Positions 32,007 to 44,000 of a stretch of DNA of 64,000 nt are shown here, piece by piece. Positions within the stretch are counted from its first letter, which is position 1; each line of letters begins with the position of its first letter. This DNA comes from Macrolepiota albuminosa (lineage: Eukaryota > Basidiomycota > Agaricomycetes > Agaricales > Agaricaceae): the NCBI GenBank assembly GCA_027475525.1, contig JAMWFC010000113.1, forward strand, positions 1,724,001-1,788,000, written 5' to 3'. Both the position numbers and the translations under genes were made by a program. The notes below the pieces were generated by a model. That model saw only the letters and a list, made by a program, of their open reading frames with translations. It was not told the origin of the DNA and did not search any database.

Positions 32007-34259
32007 TTCTTTTTCTGATTACCGGACCGGCAAAGCGTCGCTTATTTTTCAGCCCGAATTCTTTTACTGGTGCTCCTCTACGATTGACTGCAAAAAACGT
32101 GTTGCACCACCCTTAGCATGTTTACGTAGGCCAATACGGTGAAGGCAGATACTTCTCATACAATTGGCCGAGTGGCCTGTTGTGCTGGGTAGATGCCTCT
32201 TAAGTAACTAGGAACAAGGGAAACCCGTTCGCATACTTTGGGGCAGCGATCAAGATCAGTTCTTCCAAGATGACGTTTCTGCTATTGAAACAATCTTGGC
32301 GTCGGCGTCAGTTCTGATATGACTACATTCCACCTCCGGAATTTTACAAGGGCCGACGAGTTCCAGGTTGTAAGGTTGAAGCTATCCTACCGGAATTAGA
32401 TAACAAGGGTTTGCAAAGTAGAAGTAAGACACTATGCTTTTCCCTTGGTATATTCACGCTAGTCGTAGTTGACCATTTTTGGCGGGAAACCGGGAGCATC
32501 AGGAATGCGAGGCAGCCAAGAGCCCTTGGCTGGACCTTAGCACATGGCAGGCACCAGCCGTCGCTGTTATGCTGGTCTAGATTGGTAAGTGCTTGATGGT
32601 GTACACTCCAGCACAGTACGCATAACAGGAGAGTGAGATGACTCCAGACTGACTCGTATGAAAGTAAATTCGCTGTGCTGGTCACGGCTCTGAGACCATG
32701 TTCTGGGAATATAGAGGAGACAGTGCCGAGATTAGCATACGAGCATCGACCATTCGGGTCCAAATCTACAGCGAGGAAGTTACAGGGACAACAGTGGCCA
32801 ACAAGCGACGGAAGAAAGATTAAGGAGTATCAGAACATTGCTGTATCCTGTGGTGAACAGCAGGATCATTCAATTCAAGAAAGGCTGATTGTGATTGCGC
32901 CCAAAAGCGCCGGGAAGTCATCCAACCTTGATAGATTTATTCTGAACCACAGAAGCATATCTGATTGCGCCATAATGATCGATTGACGCACGCAAATCAG
33001 AGGTGTCGAGGGATTATACATCTAGATAGATAGTCTTTCGCTGCAAGGGAATAGCACAGATACCGAGCAATTTAAGAGAGCTGTCGAAGCCTGTCCCTCT
33101 GACCATGGCGCGATGAGCTGTTGGCTATTTACATCTATTTTAACAGCTTATCTCCCCTCTACTGCTCGCTAGCGAGATGTGATCTAATCATTTGCTTTGC
33201 CGACCCACATGAGCTTGGTGATTGATTTACTACATATGTGGTGTGAAATATAACATTGTCAACATCATTTATTATGTATAAATACTTAGCATCTCCCCAT
33301 CCCGTCATTTATACGAAGTCAGATTAGTAGCTATTTCAAGCGATAGCATCCATTGCTCGTTTTGGTCTTTGGAAGAAAAAATCAGATTCCATCTTTCGAT
33401 TTTGTTTGGAGAATGGACGTCGTTTCGTCAACCCATGGCTGGTCCATGGAACAGTATAGGACTTTTTCTGATATATCGATGGGAACACGGTGCCAGACGA
33501 CCCACAAATTCCTATAATAGTTTGCATCTACCACACACTAAGCTAAGAATGTAACTCCGCGCGCGCGCATAGATTGACCTGCGATAGATTTTCCAAAGGA
33601 AGAGTAGTGGAGTAGAGTTGCTTAACAAGTAATGGTGCTGGGATTCTGTTCCATTTCATGATGGCTTCCGGCGCGAGTGCTATAGTAAAGAATCGTCGGT
33701 GGGTATTTTTACGATGATTCGAATTTCTTCAAAGAAGTTACATATGTATCTGTCTTGAAAGTATTCGCAGCTGGTGTTGGTTAAACAATGGTGCCGTGAT
33801 CCTTCAATCATGATTTTTTAAATAAACTACATCGGACCGAGAACCGAGAACTGCCTACCGCCAGAATCATTTCATCCACATTTAAGTCCGAAGATGAACC
33901 TCTCGACGCACTTTCAGAGAAATCCCAGCCTGCAAAAAACCGTTTCTCTAATTACGACGCTTCGGCATGATAAGAGATGCATCAATATCTGTGTCACGAT
34001 TCTCGCGACAAGTCCAATCCGAATTCCGAATGTTAGAACCCTTATCGATTCTTCTCCTATGCTTTATTGACCCATAATTTACTATAAAAAAACCTCATGT
34101 ATCCGTCTACCATCCGGTATGAAATCAACATAGTTGTCGCTCTCTTGTGTGCTCGTTCCCTTCTCTCCAAAGTCTCACCAAGCTCTTGAATGGGTCTTTG
34201 AAAATCTGGCTCTTTCCAACGGCCGGCCGGCACGCACTACAAGACGATAGTGGAGGTTT
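32007..34259. other. Gene-poor stretch
   Basis: About 2.2 kb without convincing coding sequence on either strand. It is AT-rich with a short (GC)n run near 33550. A weak tRNA-like box A around 32163 did not fold. Confidence 0.55.
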
Positions 34260-35150
34260 AAAAAAATACTTTCACAGTCTTTCATTTATTTTCGAGACTT
34301 TCACTGACGTTCAACATCTTCTGCTAGAAGCTGCGGTCAATGGGAAAAAGCCAAAAACAGGTATGTTTTGCCATCTCTCGATATGTACTGGAATGGAAAT
34401 GGCATAACATCTGTACTACTTTCTCGCTCTCTCGCATCAAAAATAGTCAGTCAGGTCCTGTTCAGTGGTGTGTGTTCCCTTAGCCATACCCTGACGTTGA
34501 CGGCTTGCATCGAGTCATTCATTTATTTTTGCGACTTGCTGCGGCCAGTCAGAAGCTGCTGTCAATGGGAAAAAGCCAAAAAATAGGCATGTTTTACCAT
34601 CTCTTGATAACTTATGTACTGGAAATGGCATAACATCTGCACTACTTTCTCGCTCTCTCGCATCAAAAATATTCAGGTCCTGTTCAGTGGTACGTGTTCC
34701 CTTAGGCATTGCCTGACGTTGGCGGCTTGCATCGCATCGCATCGAGCCATTCATTTATTTTTGCGACTTGCTGCGGCCAGGCAGAAGCTGCTGTCAACGA
34801 GAAAAAGCCAAAAACAGGCATGTTTTACCATCTCTTGATAACTTATGTACTGGAAATGGCATAACGTCTGTACTACTTTCTCGTTCTCTCGCATCTAAAA
34901 CAGTCAGGTCCTGTTCAGTGGTATGTGTTCCTCAGCCATCCACTGACGTTGGCGGCTTGCATCGCATCGAGTCATTCATTTATTTTTGCGACTTGCTGGC
35001 GCCAGCCTACAGAAGCCGCTGTCATTATTGGGAAAAAGCCCCAAAACAGGCATGTTTTCACCATCCCCCTTCCCTTTTTTGTTCTGCCTTGGGATATGTG
35101 TACTGGAAATGGCATAAAGGTCTTTGTTTCCCACTATCGGCTGTAGGAAA
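34260..35150. repeat. Tandem array of ~230-bp units
   Basis: Unit starts can be set at the word GTTTTRCCATCTC: 34365, 34591, 34822 and 35054, giving periods of 226, 231 and 232 bp. Three complete units are flanked by a partial unit on each side. Each contains TGTACTGGAAATGGCATAA, CAGGTCCTGTTCAGTGGT, TGACGTTGRCGGCTTGCATC, TTTATTTTTGCGACTTGCTG and GGGAAAAAGCC. Copies differ by scattered substitutions and by GCATC micro-expansions, so the array is not recent. Long frames within it are side effects of the repetition. Confidence 0.88.
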
Positions 35151-35481
35151 AATTGTTGTGGCCTCCAGCGGTGATTTCTTCTTGTTGATACCTCGCTGAT
35201 GTCCTACGTTTTTGATTTTTGATTTTTTTTTGATTCTTATGATGTTATGATGAAGGTGAGTGATTCTTTTCGTTCTATATGCGGATGGGTGCTTTTGAGG
35301 TGTCGTTTTTGAATGTTCGTTTGAGGCAGATTATCTATGTAGGGTTTTTCCGATGGGTGCATACGTTCTGTCAAATAGACATAGCATCGATATGTTGCTC
35401 ATACGATCAGTTATGTCAGCGGGAACAGATCATCCATTCCAAGTCCGTACACCAACGCAACTAGATCATGCAAACACTACC

Positions 35482-36841
35482 TCAATCACTCTTATCCTCC
35501 TCTTCTTTTACCTTCTCCACAACTCTCACATTCCCGTTCTTCGCGAGCCGCTTCGCACGCGCAAAAATGCCGACTTCCTTATCCCGGATGAAATTGACGA
35601 TGACCATAGGCCACGACGGGTGGGCGGGGAGGACGTCGTAGAATTCTGGTGCGAGCGCACGAAGCGCAGGCAGGCGCGTCCAAGGTATAGAAGGAAAATC
35701 ATGGTGCTCATTATGATATCCGACCTGGATGTTGGTGGGGATGTGAGTGAGTCTGCACATCTCATCTCCGTGGTCCAAGGAAATAAATAGACAGACGTAC
35801 GTTATAAGCAAGGAGATTGAGCGGACCGTAGTAGCTGTAGGTCTCTTGCTCCATGCCATCCCAGAGATAATGCTCTGCGATGAAATGGCCGGCACATGGG
35901 TGGAGGCTCCCTGCGAAGAAGCTGCTCATGAGGAGGTATACGAGCGGGCGGACACCAAAGGTCTGCACGAGGACGTAGTCAAAGACCAGCTCGACTACGA
36001 GGTTGAGCAAGTGCCATTTCGTGAGGCGCTGGGTGCGAACGAAGCCGGGGCGGAGGGCGTAGAAGAGGATCTGGAATGTTCTGGGGTTCGTGGTTCGTGT
36101 TCGTGTTCAGCCTGACTCGGGGGACGGTGCGAGGAGGAGACTCACGCGAAAAAGACTTTTCCGAGGACGTTGTTGAGACAGAGAAGCTCGAGGCGTGTGG
36201 GGAGGTCGGTGTCGATGCCGTCCTGGCCGAGGAACTTGTGGTGCTCTATGTGGTAGCCTTTGAACGCGACAGAGTAGGGGATGCCGATGGGGAGGTTGGC
36301 AAAGATGGCGAGGAGACGGTTGGGAACGATGCCGGGAAACGCGAGGTTGTGGGTTATTTCGTGGATTGCGAGGAAGAGATTGTGGTTCGCGGTTCCTCCC
36401 ACGACGTACGCGCAGACAACAAAGATGGGTGAGAGGGCATGGGTATTGCGGAGGAGAAGGGCGATTGAGAGCTGGAGGACGACGACGAGGAGAACGAGGT
36501 ACTTGGTCAGCGGCTCGTAGCCCATGAGTTTCGTGACCTGGACCTCGCATGAGCCACCGTGGCCTGATAAAAAAAAAGACAACGCACGTCAGGATGGGCC
36601 TTCATGATGGCCATGCGCCGTGTGCGGTGGGGCTCCTCGGTCATGAGCCACAGAAAGTCGGCAGGGTCCTGTGGAGGACGGTCATGCGCGCTGGCGTCGG
36701 TCTCGCCCACGGCAAAGGTACGGCGCGGAGACCGCTTTCCCTCTGTCAGAGAGTCTGCGCCCCCGAAGAGACTGAAGTCTGTGGCGCAATGGTTAGTATG
36801 AATGCAAAACGAATGGCATGGCTGCACTTGCCTATTGACAT
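35482..36841 (-). CDS. Sphingolipid delta-4 desaturase (dihydroceramide desaturase)
   Basis: The stop is TCA at 35482-35484. Three histidine boxes are present: HEITHN, HIEHH and HNEHH, with several hydrophobic helices between them. LWLMTEEPHRTRRMAIMKAHPD followed after an intron by VTKLMGYEPLTKY is the characteristic N-terminal signature of DES1-type desaturases. The enzyme introduces the delta-4 double bond in dihydroceramide in the ER, giving ceramide for glucosylceramide synthesis. At least four exons; junctions near 36560/36535, 36146/36080 and 35800/35750. The 5' end is the uncertain part: a 10-nt first exon (ATG at 36841) with a GC-AG intron to about 36781 would give MSI-DFSLFGGADSL. 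A different upstream start remains possible. Confidence 0.88.
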
Positions 36842-37045
36842 TGCGTGCAATGAAATTGACTGCGCTCAAATGATAACCACGGTATTTGATCGTTACATAA
36901 GAAAATCTTTGCACCACTGCAGAGCATCTGTGCTTGCATATCCAAGTCTTTTGCACGTTCAAATCTCTTTGCGCGCAGAAAGAACACTGCTCAACCCTGA
37001 AAAACGACCAGGATTGGAGCAGAAACACGCCTTTCGCGTCGAGGT

Positions 37046-37051
37046 CACGTG
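37046..37051. promoter_or_regulatory. E-box CACGTG between desaturase and SREBP genes
   Basis: A palindromic CACGTG in the ~280-bp divergent promoter, 73 bp before the SREBP start codon. SREBP proteins bind E-boxes as well as sterol response elements because of a tyrosine in the basic region. Use as an autoregulatory site is inference. Confidence 0.35.
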
Positions 37052-37123
37052 CATGAAATAAATGGCCTGATGTCAAGTCGGACCACTTGCAATGAATTGA
37101 ATCCTTGCTTGTCTTCCGCCACC

Positions 37124-40110
37124 ATGGCCTTCTCGTCGCCGTCCTCGCCGTCCAGCGCAGACTCCCAGTCGCCCCGCATCTCGTCCTCAGACCTCGCTCT
37201 CGATCCCGCCGACCCATTCAACTTTCTCCTCAATCCTTCCCCGCTGGATGGACCAGCCGAGTTCAATCAGCCATCCATGTGGCCTGAGCCAGATTTCAGT
37301 GCCCAGATGAAGTCCTATGGGCCGATCGACTTCACCGACCTTTCGTCGTTGTCCATGGACATCGACTACGTCAACGCAATCGCTGTCGAGCCTAGCGTAT
37401 TGCAGTACAATAACAATTTCAACCCTCATTACGGTTTTGACGCCCATACAGCGCCGTATGTCGACGAACTCTCCTCGACACAACTTCCATACACATTCCA
37501 GGCCCACCATGACCCGAGCTCACCATCGGACTCTTCTTCAATGCAATCGTCGTCGAGCTCGAGCGGACGCAGGCTAAGCATTTCCTCGTCAGTGTCTTCG
37601 TCTGGCCCATCCTTGTCGCCTGCCCCAGAGCCCGTGCCTAGCCCAGCCACCGCAAACCTTTTGCCCAACCAGCTCCCTGTAGCGAACCCCGTCACAACCA
37701 ACACTTCTCCCTCTGACGCAGCAGCCCTCATAGCAGAACGAGTCCGTCAATCGGCCGGTGTGATGCTCGCTCTTCCAATGACGGCCCAACTGCAAGCTTT
37801 TGAAAATCAACAAACCGGAACCACAGGTTCGGCCTCGAATAATACTCGGCGTCATTGAAAAACTAACTATAGACTACAGCTCCTACTGCCATCCCCAAGC
37901 TCCCCATTCCCCGTCTCCCGCGCCACGTCTCCCAGTCAGTCTCCAACTCTGCTATTACATCTGCTGCCTCAACGCCGCCTCCTACAACACCCTCTCCTGC
38001 GCCCACATCAGCAGCCGCGCCCAGTCCCCTGTCCAGCGTTCAACCTCGGTCCAAGACAAGCCACACCACCATCGAACGGAGATACCGTACCAATCTCAAT
38101 GCTCGCATCCAGAGTCTACGCATGGCCGTCCCTGCCCTCCGCGTCGTCGACGACCGCGACGGCAGCAAGAAGCGCGCACCGAACAAAGTGCTTGTCTCTG
38201 GCGACCCGCTCAGGTCGTACACAATGGGTGAGGACGTCGTGGACGAGCGCGGTTTCGTCGATGGCGTCAAAGTTGCACGAAAGTGCAGCAAGGCGAACGT
38301 GCTGGGTAAAGCGGTGGAATATATTCGTGTACTGAAGAAGAGAGAGGTGAGGTTGAAGAATGAGCAGGCGGGGTTGAAGAGTCTTATTTCGGGACTTGTG
38401 GGTGGTCCTGCGCTGTTGAGAGAGTGGGAAAGGGAGTGGAAGGAGATGTTTGGTGGGGAAGAGAAGGATGAGGTCGAGGGCGAGGGCGAGCTCGAAGCGG
38501 ATTATGACGATTCGGATGACGAGGTAGATGATGAAGAGGAAGGCGGTAGGAAGCGGAAGAGGGGAAAGGTTTCCCTTTCATCTTCTCCTTCGGCAGGGAC
38601 ACCACAGGTCAAGGTCGAGAAGAAGGAGAAAAAGGTTGTGTTGAGTCCAGATGGGACAGTGCCTGAGAAGCGCAAGCGTGGACGGCCGAGGAAGGTTGTA
38701 CCTCCCCCCGTCCCGCCACCGCCCATTTCCCCGACGGAGCAGCCACAGGTTCCACAGCAGTACCTCCTCGCGACGTTTGCCTTGTTCTCGTTTTTCAATT
38801 CTCCGCTCACTTCGTTCTCCTCATCGACCTCGTCACCGCCCGTGCACGTCCATACGGGAACCGTTCTCAACGGATCTACAATACCTTCCGCCGCTGATTA
38901 TGCAAGAGGTTGGGACCTGTCATATTGTCTCCAGCTGTTCCACCTCCTTGTCTCCGTCATCGTGCTCGTCAGCTGCGTCTCAAGTTGGGCCGGTGTAAAA
39001 TTCCGCCCTGTTATCATCTTTGGCAAACCTCGATCATCCTCCATCTTCACCGCACTCAAGAAAACAGCACAAAAGGACAAGGAAAACCGAACACCAGCAG
39101 ATTGGGTGCGTCTCGCCGAGTCGTATGTATTTTCATGTACGTTCCCTTCCTACGCTAGCCTCTCCCCGCTTGTAAATTTCTAAATCTCATCCATTCCTAC
39201 CAACACAGCCCAAAACCAACCCCGCATCCCGTTCTTCTCCCGCCTCCAAGTATACTACCACGTATCTTCGTGGGCTAATGCAAGCCCTGGAGACCTGTGC
39301 ACAGCCGCACTTGCTCTGTACGGGTGCGCCGGCCCGCTCGGCTGTCTCGCGCGCGCCAAAGCCCGCTCGGTATGGAGCAAACGCACAGGGTCGTCGCTGT
39401 ACGAACGACTAGTGCTCGAAGAAATGAACGTCGACCAAGCTGCTGCCCGACTTTCGGGGACCGCCTACGCGTCCGCGTCTGCGTCGGACCTTGGCCTTGA
39501 CCTTGGCCTTGACGAGGAAGAGGAGGAGCGTAGGACCCCTATGCGCGTGCTGGCGACGTCTGTCGTCCGGGCGCGCGTACGCACGCATCTGGGTGTGCTG
39601 TTTGTTGGGAGCGTACGTGGGGAGGGGGACGATGTGGAGTGTGAGGAGGTGGAGAGGGGGAGAGAGCTCGTTGAGCGGAGACGGACTGTCGAGGCTGCGA
39701 AGGAGCTCGGGGGTGGTGTTGGTGAGCTCGGCAGGAGGCTCGAGAGGCTGTGGAAGGTGCCGAATGGGGAGTTTGGACTCTGTGAAGTGAAAAAGGAGGA
39801 GGAGGAGGGGGAGGATGAGGTAGAGGCGTTGGTGGATGCGGTGGTGTTGTACCGCAGGGTGTTTGTAGATGGTGTGGGCGCTGGTGATGTTCGTGTGCGG
39901 TGTGCGCGCGGTAACGGTGCCGTGTCGGCGTTGATGAGTCCCCCGCCTAGTCCGGGAAGGAGGGACAGGGATAGGGATAGGGATGTCGGGAGGTTGAGGA
40001 GCGCGTTGGGGAGTAGAGTGTTTGAGGAGAGTGAGGTGCTCGAGGACGCCAGGGATAGAGCGGTGGATATGGTCGTTGAACTCGAGAGACGGAATGCAGG
40101 CTTGAATTGA
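37124..40110 (+). CDS. SRE1: SREBP-type bHLH membrane-bound transcription factor
   Basis: Three exons: 37124-37826, 37880-39136 and 39209-40110 (TGA), coding 953 residues. The start codon is in a strong context (GCCACCATGG). The N-terminus is acidic and Ser/Pro-rich, as expected for a transactivation domain. The bHLH has HTTIERRYRTNLNARIQSLR with the tyrosine of SREBPs in place of the usual arginine, a loop longer than normal, then KANVLGKAVEYIRVLKKRE. An AT-hook-like KRKRGRPRK follows. Two hydrophobic segments (YLLATFALFSFFNSPL; YCLQLFHLLVSVIVLVSCV) flank a short luminal-side loop, as in ER-anchored SREBP that is cleaved under low sterol or oxygen. The C-terminal half is a regulatory domain with a large acidic insert. 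It is divergent from the sphingolipid desaturase gene. Confidence 0.88.
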
Positions 40111-40484
40111 AGGAATTTTATCTTTTTTTCTTCTTTTTTGTTTGACAGTTTTTTCGCGGTGCTTTTTTAACAGCTATCGTTTGAATTTTTTTCTTCTTTC
40201 TTGATTTATTCGTTGTGTATACCTCACACTACTATTATTTACGTCTACCAAATGTATCTGTGACATATTTCAGTAGTTAGTTGAAGTGTATATCTGGCGT
40301 TTAGGAAGTAGCAGAGACTTGGAACTAAACACAGGAGCTTTAACACTGACTGTTTGTTTTCCGAAAAAAACTATTTGGAGTAGACATAGGAGGCCTATGG
40401 CTTCCGGTTTGGATTGTCCCTTGTGGTTGCCTTTTCATTTCAGGCGTATCGCGCTATGAGATGGCTTGTAGCAACGATATACAA

Positions 40485-40565
40485 GGCCGCCTGGCGAAAT
40501 GGCATCGCGTCTGACTACGATCTGACGTGATCAGGAGATTGCAGGTTCGACCCCTGCGGTGGTCA
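40485..40565 (+). tRNA. tRNA-Arg(ACG) with 9-nt intron
   Basis: The acceptor GGCCGCC pairs with GGTGGTC, allowing two G-T pairs. The D stem is GCGA/TCGC, the anticodon stem TCTGA/TCAGG and the T arm GCAGG-TTCGACC-CCTGC. The anticodon ACG is at 40517-40519; the intron spans 40521-40529 in the canonical place. Confidence 0.87.
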
Positions 40566-40574
40566 TTTTTTTTT
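40566..40574 (+). terminator. Pol III T-run terminator of tRNA-Arg
   Basis: Nine consecutive T directly after the tRNA 3' end. Confidence 0.75.
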
Positions 40575-41068
40575 GTCTCGGTCACCCATTAGTCTTGTCA
40601 GACCCAATCAACCGTCAGTTTGGATCCCTGCTCGGACAGCTACTCTGCAGTCACCATTCGATGCTTTAAGAAGTCCATCCACCTGGCCTTCCATGTCTGA
40701 ATTCGGCGCACTTTCAGTTAGAAAATCTATCTGCACAGGCGAAAAACTTGAACTATCGGAAAAGCCACGACAGGGAAAGCATTTATTGAGTACCCTTGCA
40801 AAGTCGGCGTCAACAATAAAGAATTGTACCTTCAAGCTCATGCAGGCATTACTGTGGCCTATCCCACATACTAATCCGGATTCTCTCCCTCGATGAGATT
40901 CAAGCTAGCGAGCTTTAATAAAAACCCAATACTTCATCAAACAAAACCTTTCAACATAGCTCATACAAGAGATGTGAATGCAGATGTATTTAGGGAATGA
41001 AACGTGAGACTCTGTATGACATGTGGAGGATAGCAAGAGTGTGAATATATACAAACAATGAATTAAAG
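40575..41068. other. Intergenic region
   Basis: About 490 bp; no convincing gene. It contains the 3' end of the WW-domain gene. Confidence 0.5.
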
Positions 41069-44000
41069 CTATGATTGTACCATTTTCATATTTTTGCCTC
41101 TTCGACGGAATTTCTTTGCGGCAGGTTTTCTATCGTCAAAACCAAAAGCATCGTCTGCTCCAAACCTATCTTTAACCATCTCATCTCTGTCCCGCTTTGA
41201 AGGCACCTGAACCCGATCGCTCAATGACCGGGAGAACGACGTCTCTTCTTCTACAATATTGTCCTCGTCCCCCATCTCCAGTCTCTCCAGCAAAGACCCA
41301 GGTCGCCGTGCCATCTGTGGTCTGTTATCTAAACGCCGCTTTCTTCCCGTATTGTCATCACGGTCAACTTTTGAATGTAGTTGTGGTGTTGCATCCATGA
41401 CAGCATCAACATCGAAATTCCGATGTGACATGTCCGACTCTTGGGGGACGTAAGACTGGGATGAGTAATGGAAAGATTCCTGTTGATGGCGCTCATGTAT
41501 TTTGGTGTCCTTTTCCGAAACACGTTTGGCGTAAGGCAGGTCGCGGAATTCTGGAAGAGACTTCCTTAACTCGTCTCTTGTGTCAGGGACACGGATGTCA
41601 GGGACACTCCCGTTGACTGAGTAGTTTGATTGGTCGGTAATTGGCGGGAATGCACGAGACTGATGCAATAAGGTCGTATCGTCAAAGCGGTCACTTAACC
41701 GGCCTTCTAGGCCAGCGCCTCTGCGAGACTCGTTCGATTGTCGAGAAAATCGGTCTGCCTGGTGGGATCGTCCATCAGGCGGAGGAAGTCGACCTCGTGA
41801 ACTTCCTGGTCGATCACGATTATAAGGTCTTCCCGTATCCACAAGCGGCGACAGGTGAGGCAATGCCTTTGATGGTGCGGCCACATGTCGATCATTGATA
41901 TTTGCTCCAGCATTTCCCATAAAAACTTCAGGAGGAGCTTCACCTCGAGGAGTCCATGTCCTAGCCAACCTCGCAGGGTCTGGAGGTGCCGGCTCGTGGA
42001 GAGCATCCTTGACACCTATCAGTTATGGTACTTTTATAAATACTAAAAAACATACGCGAGGACTGGTCGAGAAGTGGTCCCCTTGGGGCACGCCGGTATC
42101 GACACTGAATGGTTCCCCTTCAAAAGCCTACAAAACCAGTCAGCGACGTCATAGTTCCGTTGACACGACTACGCACAGGACGACTGCTGTCCCTTCGACG
42201 CGGAAGTGGCCCATCATTCTCAAACTTCCCAGATCGAAATCTATCTGCGTGATCGATACCGTAACCCTAGCACAAGTTTGTTCATATTGGAAATTAGACG
42301 AAGGCGAAGAAGAGACACACTCTGTCATACTGCAGTCCTCTATTTGGATGAGACGAAGCACCAGCACCGCCTCTCATGGCACCGCCATCTCTGGCCTGTC
42401 GTTGATTGGTCTCGGCCAATTCAGATGCAGAAAGACCGCTTTGCATACGCGCAGATAGTCCAGATGGACCTCCATTGCCAACAAGTTGCTTCCTGTGATT
42501 TCCAATGGGTACGCTGTTCGGTCCAGAAGCGGAGGACGGAGGTGGGCGAGAATAATCGTTGAATCGACCACGACGTCCCTAGAGATAAGTCAAGACGACG
42601 ACAAGCAAGTTCACGACCTCCAGCACTTACACCTCTCTCGAACATATGACCACCGCGTTCTTCCCGCCATCCACCATTCTCCCTTCCACGGTTTCCAAGG
42701 TGTGGCGGTGGTGACCGCTCCAGGTTCCCCCCACGTGTACCAGGGCCAAAGACTGATTGGGGGATGGGTGATCTATCCTCATCCTGGTCCACCGAAGAAT
42801 GCATCGCTCGTGGCCCGCGTGGAGCATACGTCTGGCCTGAAGGATATCCAGATCCAACGGATTTATCCTCATTCTCAGGCCTTCGAATGTCCAAGGAGGG
42901 ATCCATCTCAGTCCCTGTATACTTTGGCTCACGAGCCATGTTCTCTTCGCGAACCATCATCCCCTCTACCTTCTCTTCCTGAGCAGCCTTGGGAAAACGC
43001 CTCATTTGGAGATTATAGTCCAGATCTTTCCTGAGGCCCTCTTGTGGATCCGAATTAAATTGCGCCATATCGGCATTCCTTGGTCGCCGAAAAGCAGATT
43101 CTGAATCTTCACGATCATAGTTATCTTCGAAGTTTCGACCGTGTCCGTAGGGTCGAGAACGAGAACCAAACGATACATTACCATGTTCCGGTACCTGGGC
43201 ATCGCGCAATGCCACGGATGGTTGCCCATCCTGGTCGTTGATACGAGAAAATGAAGCACCATCTGGAGGAGGCCGACCGTGACGGTCACGTGGTCGATTT
43301 GATCCTTCGAACTCAATAGCCTGGGGTGGCAACGGCGGCCGAGCGCGACCTAGGTACGATGACGACCGAGCAAGCCACAAAGGTCAAGAGAGAGACGTTT
43401 CCAAAGAAAATGAAAGGAAAAGCAGGCAAGACGTCGGTCAAGTAGATGGAAGAGGGGTTTGGAATGGTACGTACGTTGCTCAGATGGAGATGCATTTTCC
43501 ATATCATCAGGTCCGTCTGTCCGTTCTAAGTGCCTAACCTGGCGATATGGACCATTCTCTATGGCTTGTACAGACGCTTCAAACAAAGATTTTGTCTCAT
43601 CTAGGCCTTCACGTCTTTGCTGAAGTTCGTACGGAGGTGGAGACCTAATGTCGTCTGGCACAAAGGGATCGTCCTCTTCCATGGGCCGATGCGGATAACT
43701 TTGTAGCTCGAGTGTTGGAAGCCGGGCAGACGGTATTCCAGGTTTTGACATCGTTGTATTAGGCTGCTGTCCAAATCGTGATGGCCGGTCGCGTTTGCGT
43801 TGTGGGGGTGGGTGTACCGATAATGGAGGTGGCGCAACTAAATTGGATGTCGTTTGGTGACCTTCGTGTCCACGCAACTGTGGCAAAGGCCAACGTTGGG
43901 CATCTTGTGATTCATCGTGCCGCATGTGTGTGTCATGCTTGCCTGGAGGCGGCGATCTGTTCCCTATAGAGATTCAAAAAAAAGATAGGTGGGAAGGTTT

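Noticed and set aside
32161..32250. tRNA-like box A (TTGGCCGAGTGGCC)
   Set aside because: No acceptor stem, no T arm with TTCGA and no foldable anticodon arm; at best a decayed tRNA or SINE fragment.
34260..35150. CRISPR-like periodic repeats
   Set aside because: The genome is eukaryotic and the units are long, contiguous and diverged, without unique spacers.
34147..35199. Several overlapping frames of 70-145 codons on the plus strand
   Set aside because: They repeat with the 230-bp tandem unit in changing frames and have no domain; explained by the repeat.
42421..43034. Plus-strand frames within the WW-domain gene
   Set aside because: No motif or splice support; opposite strand of a low-complexity exon.
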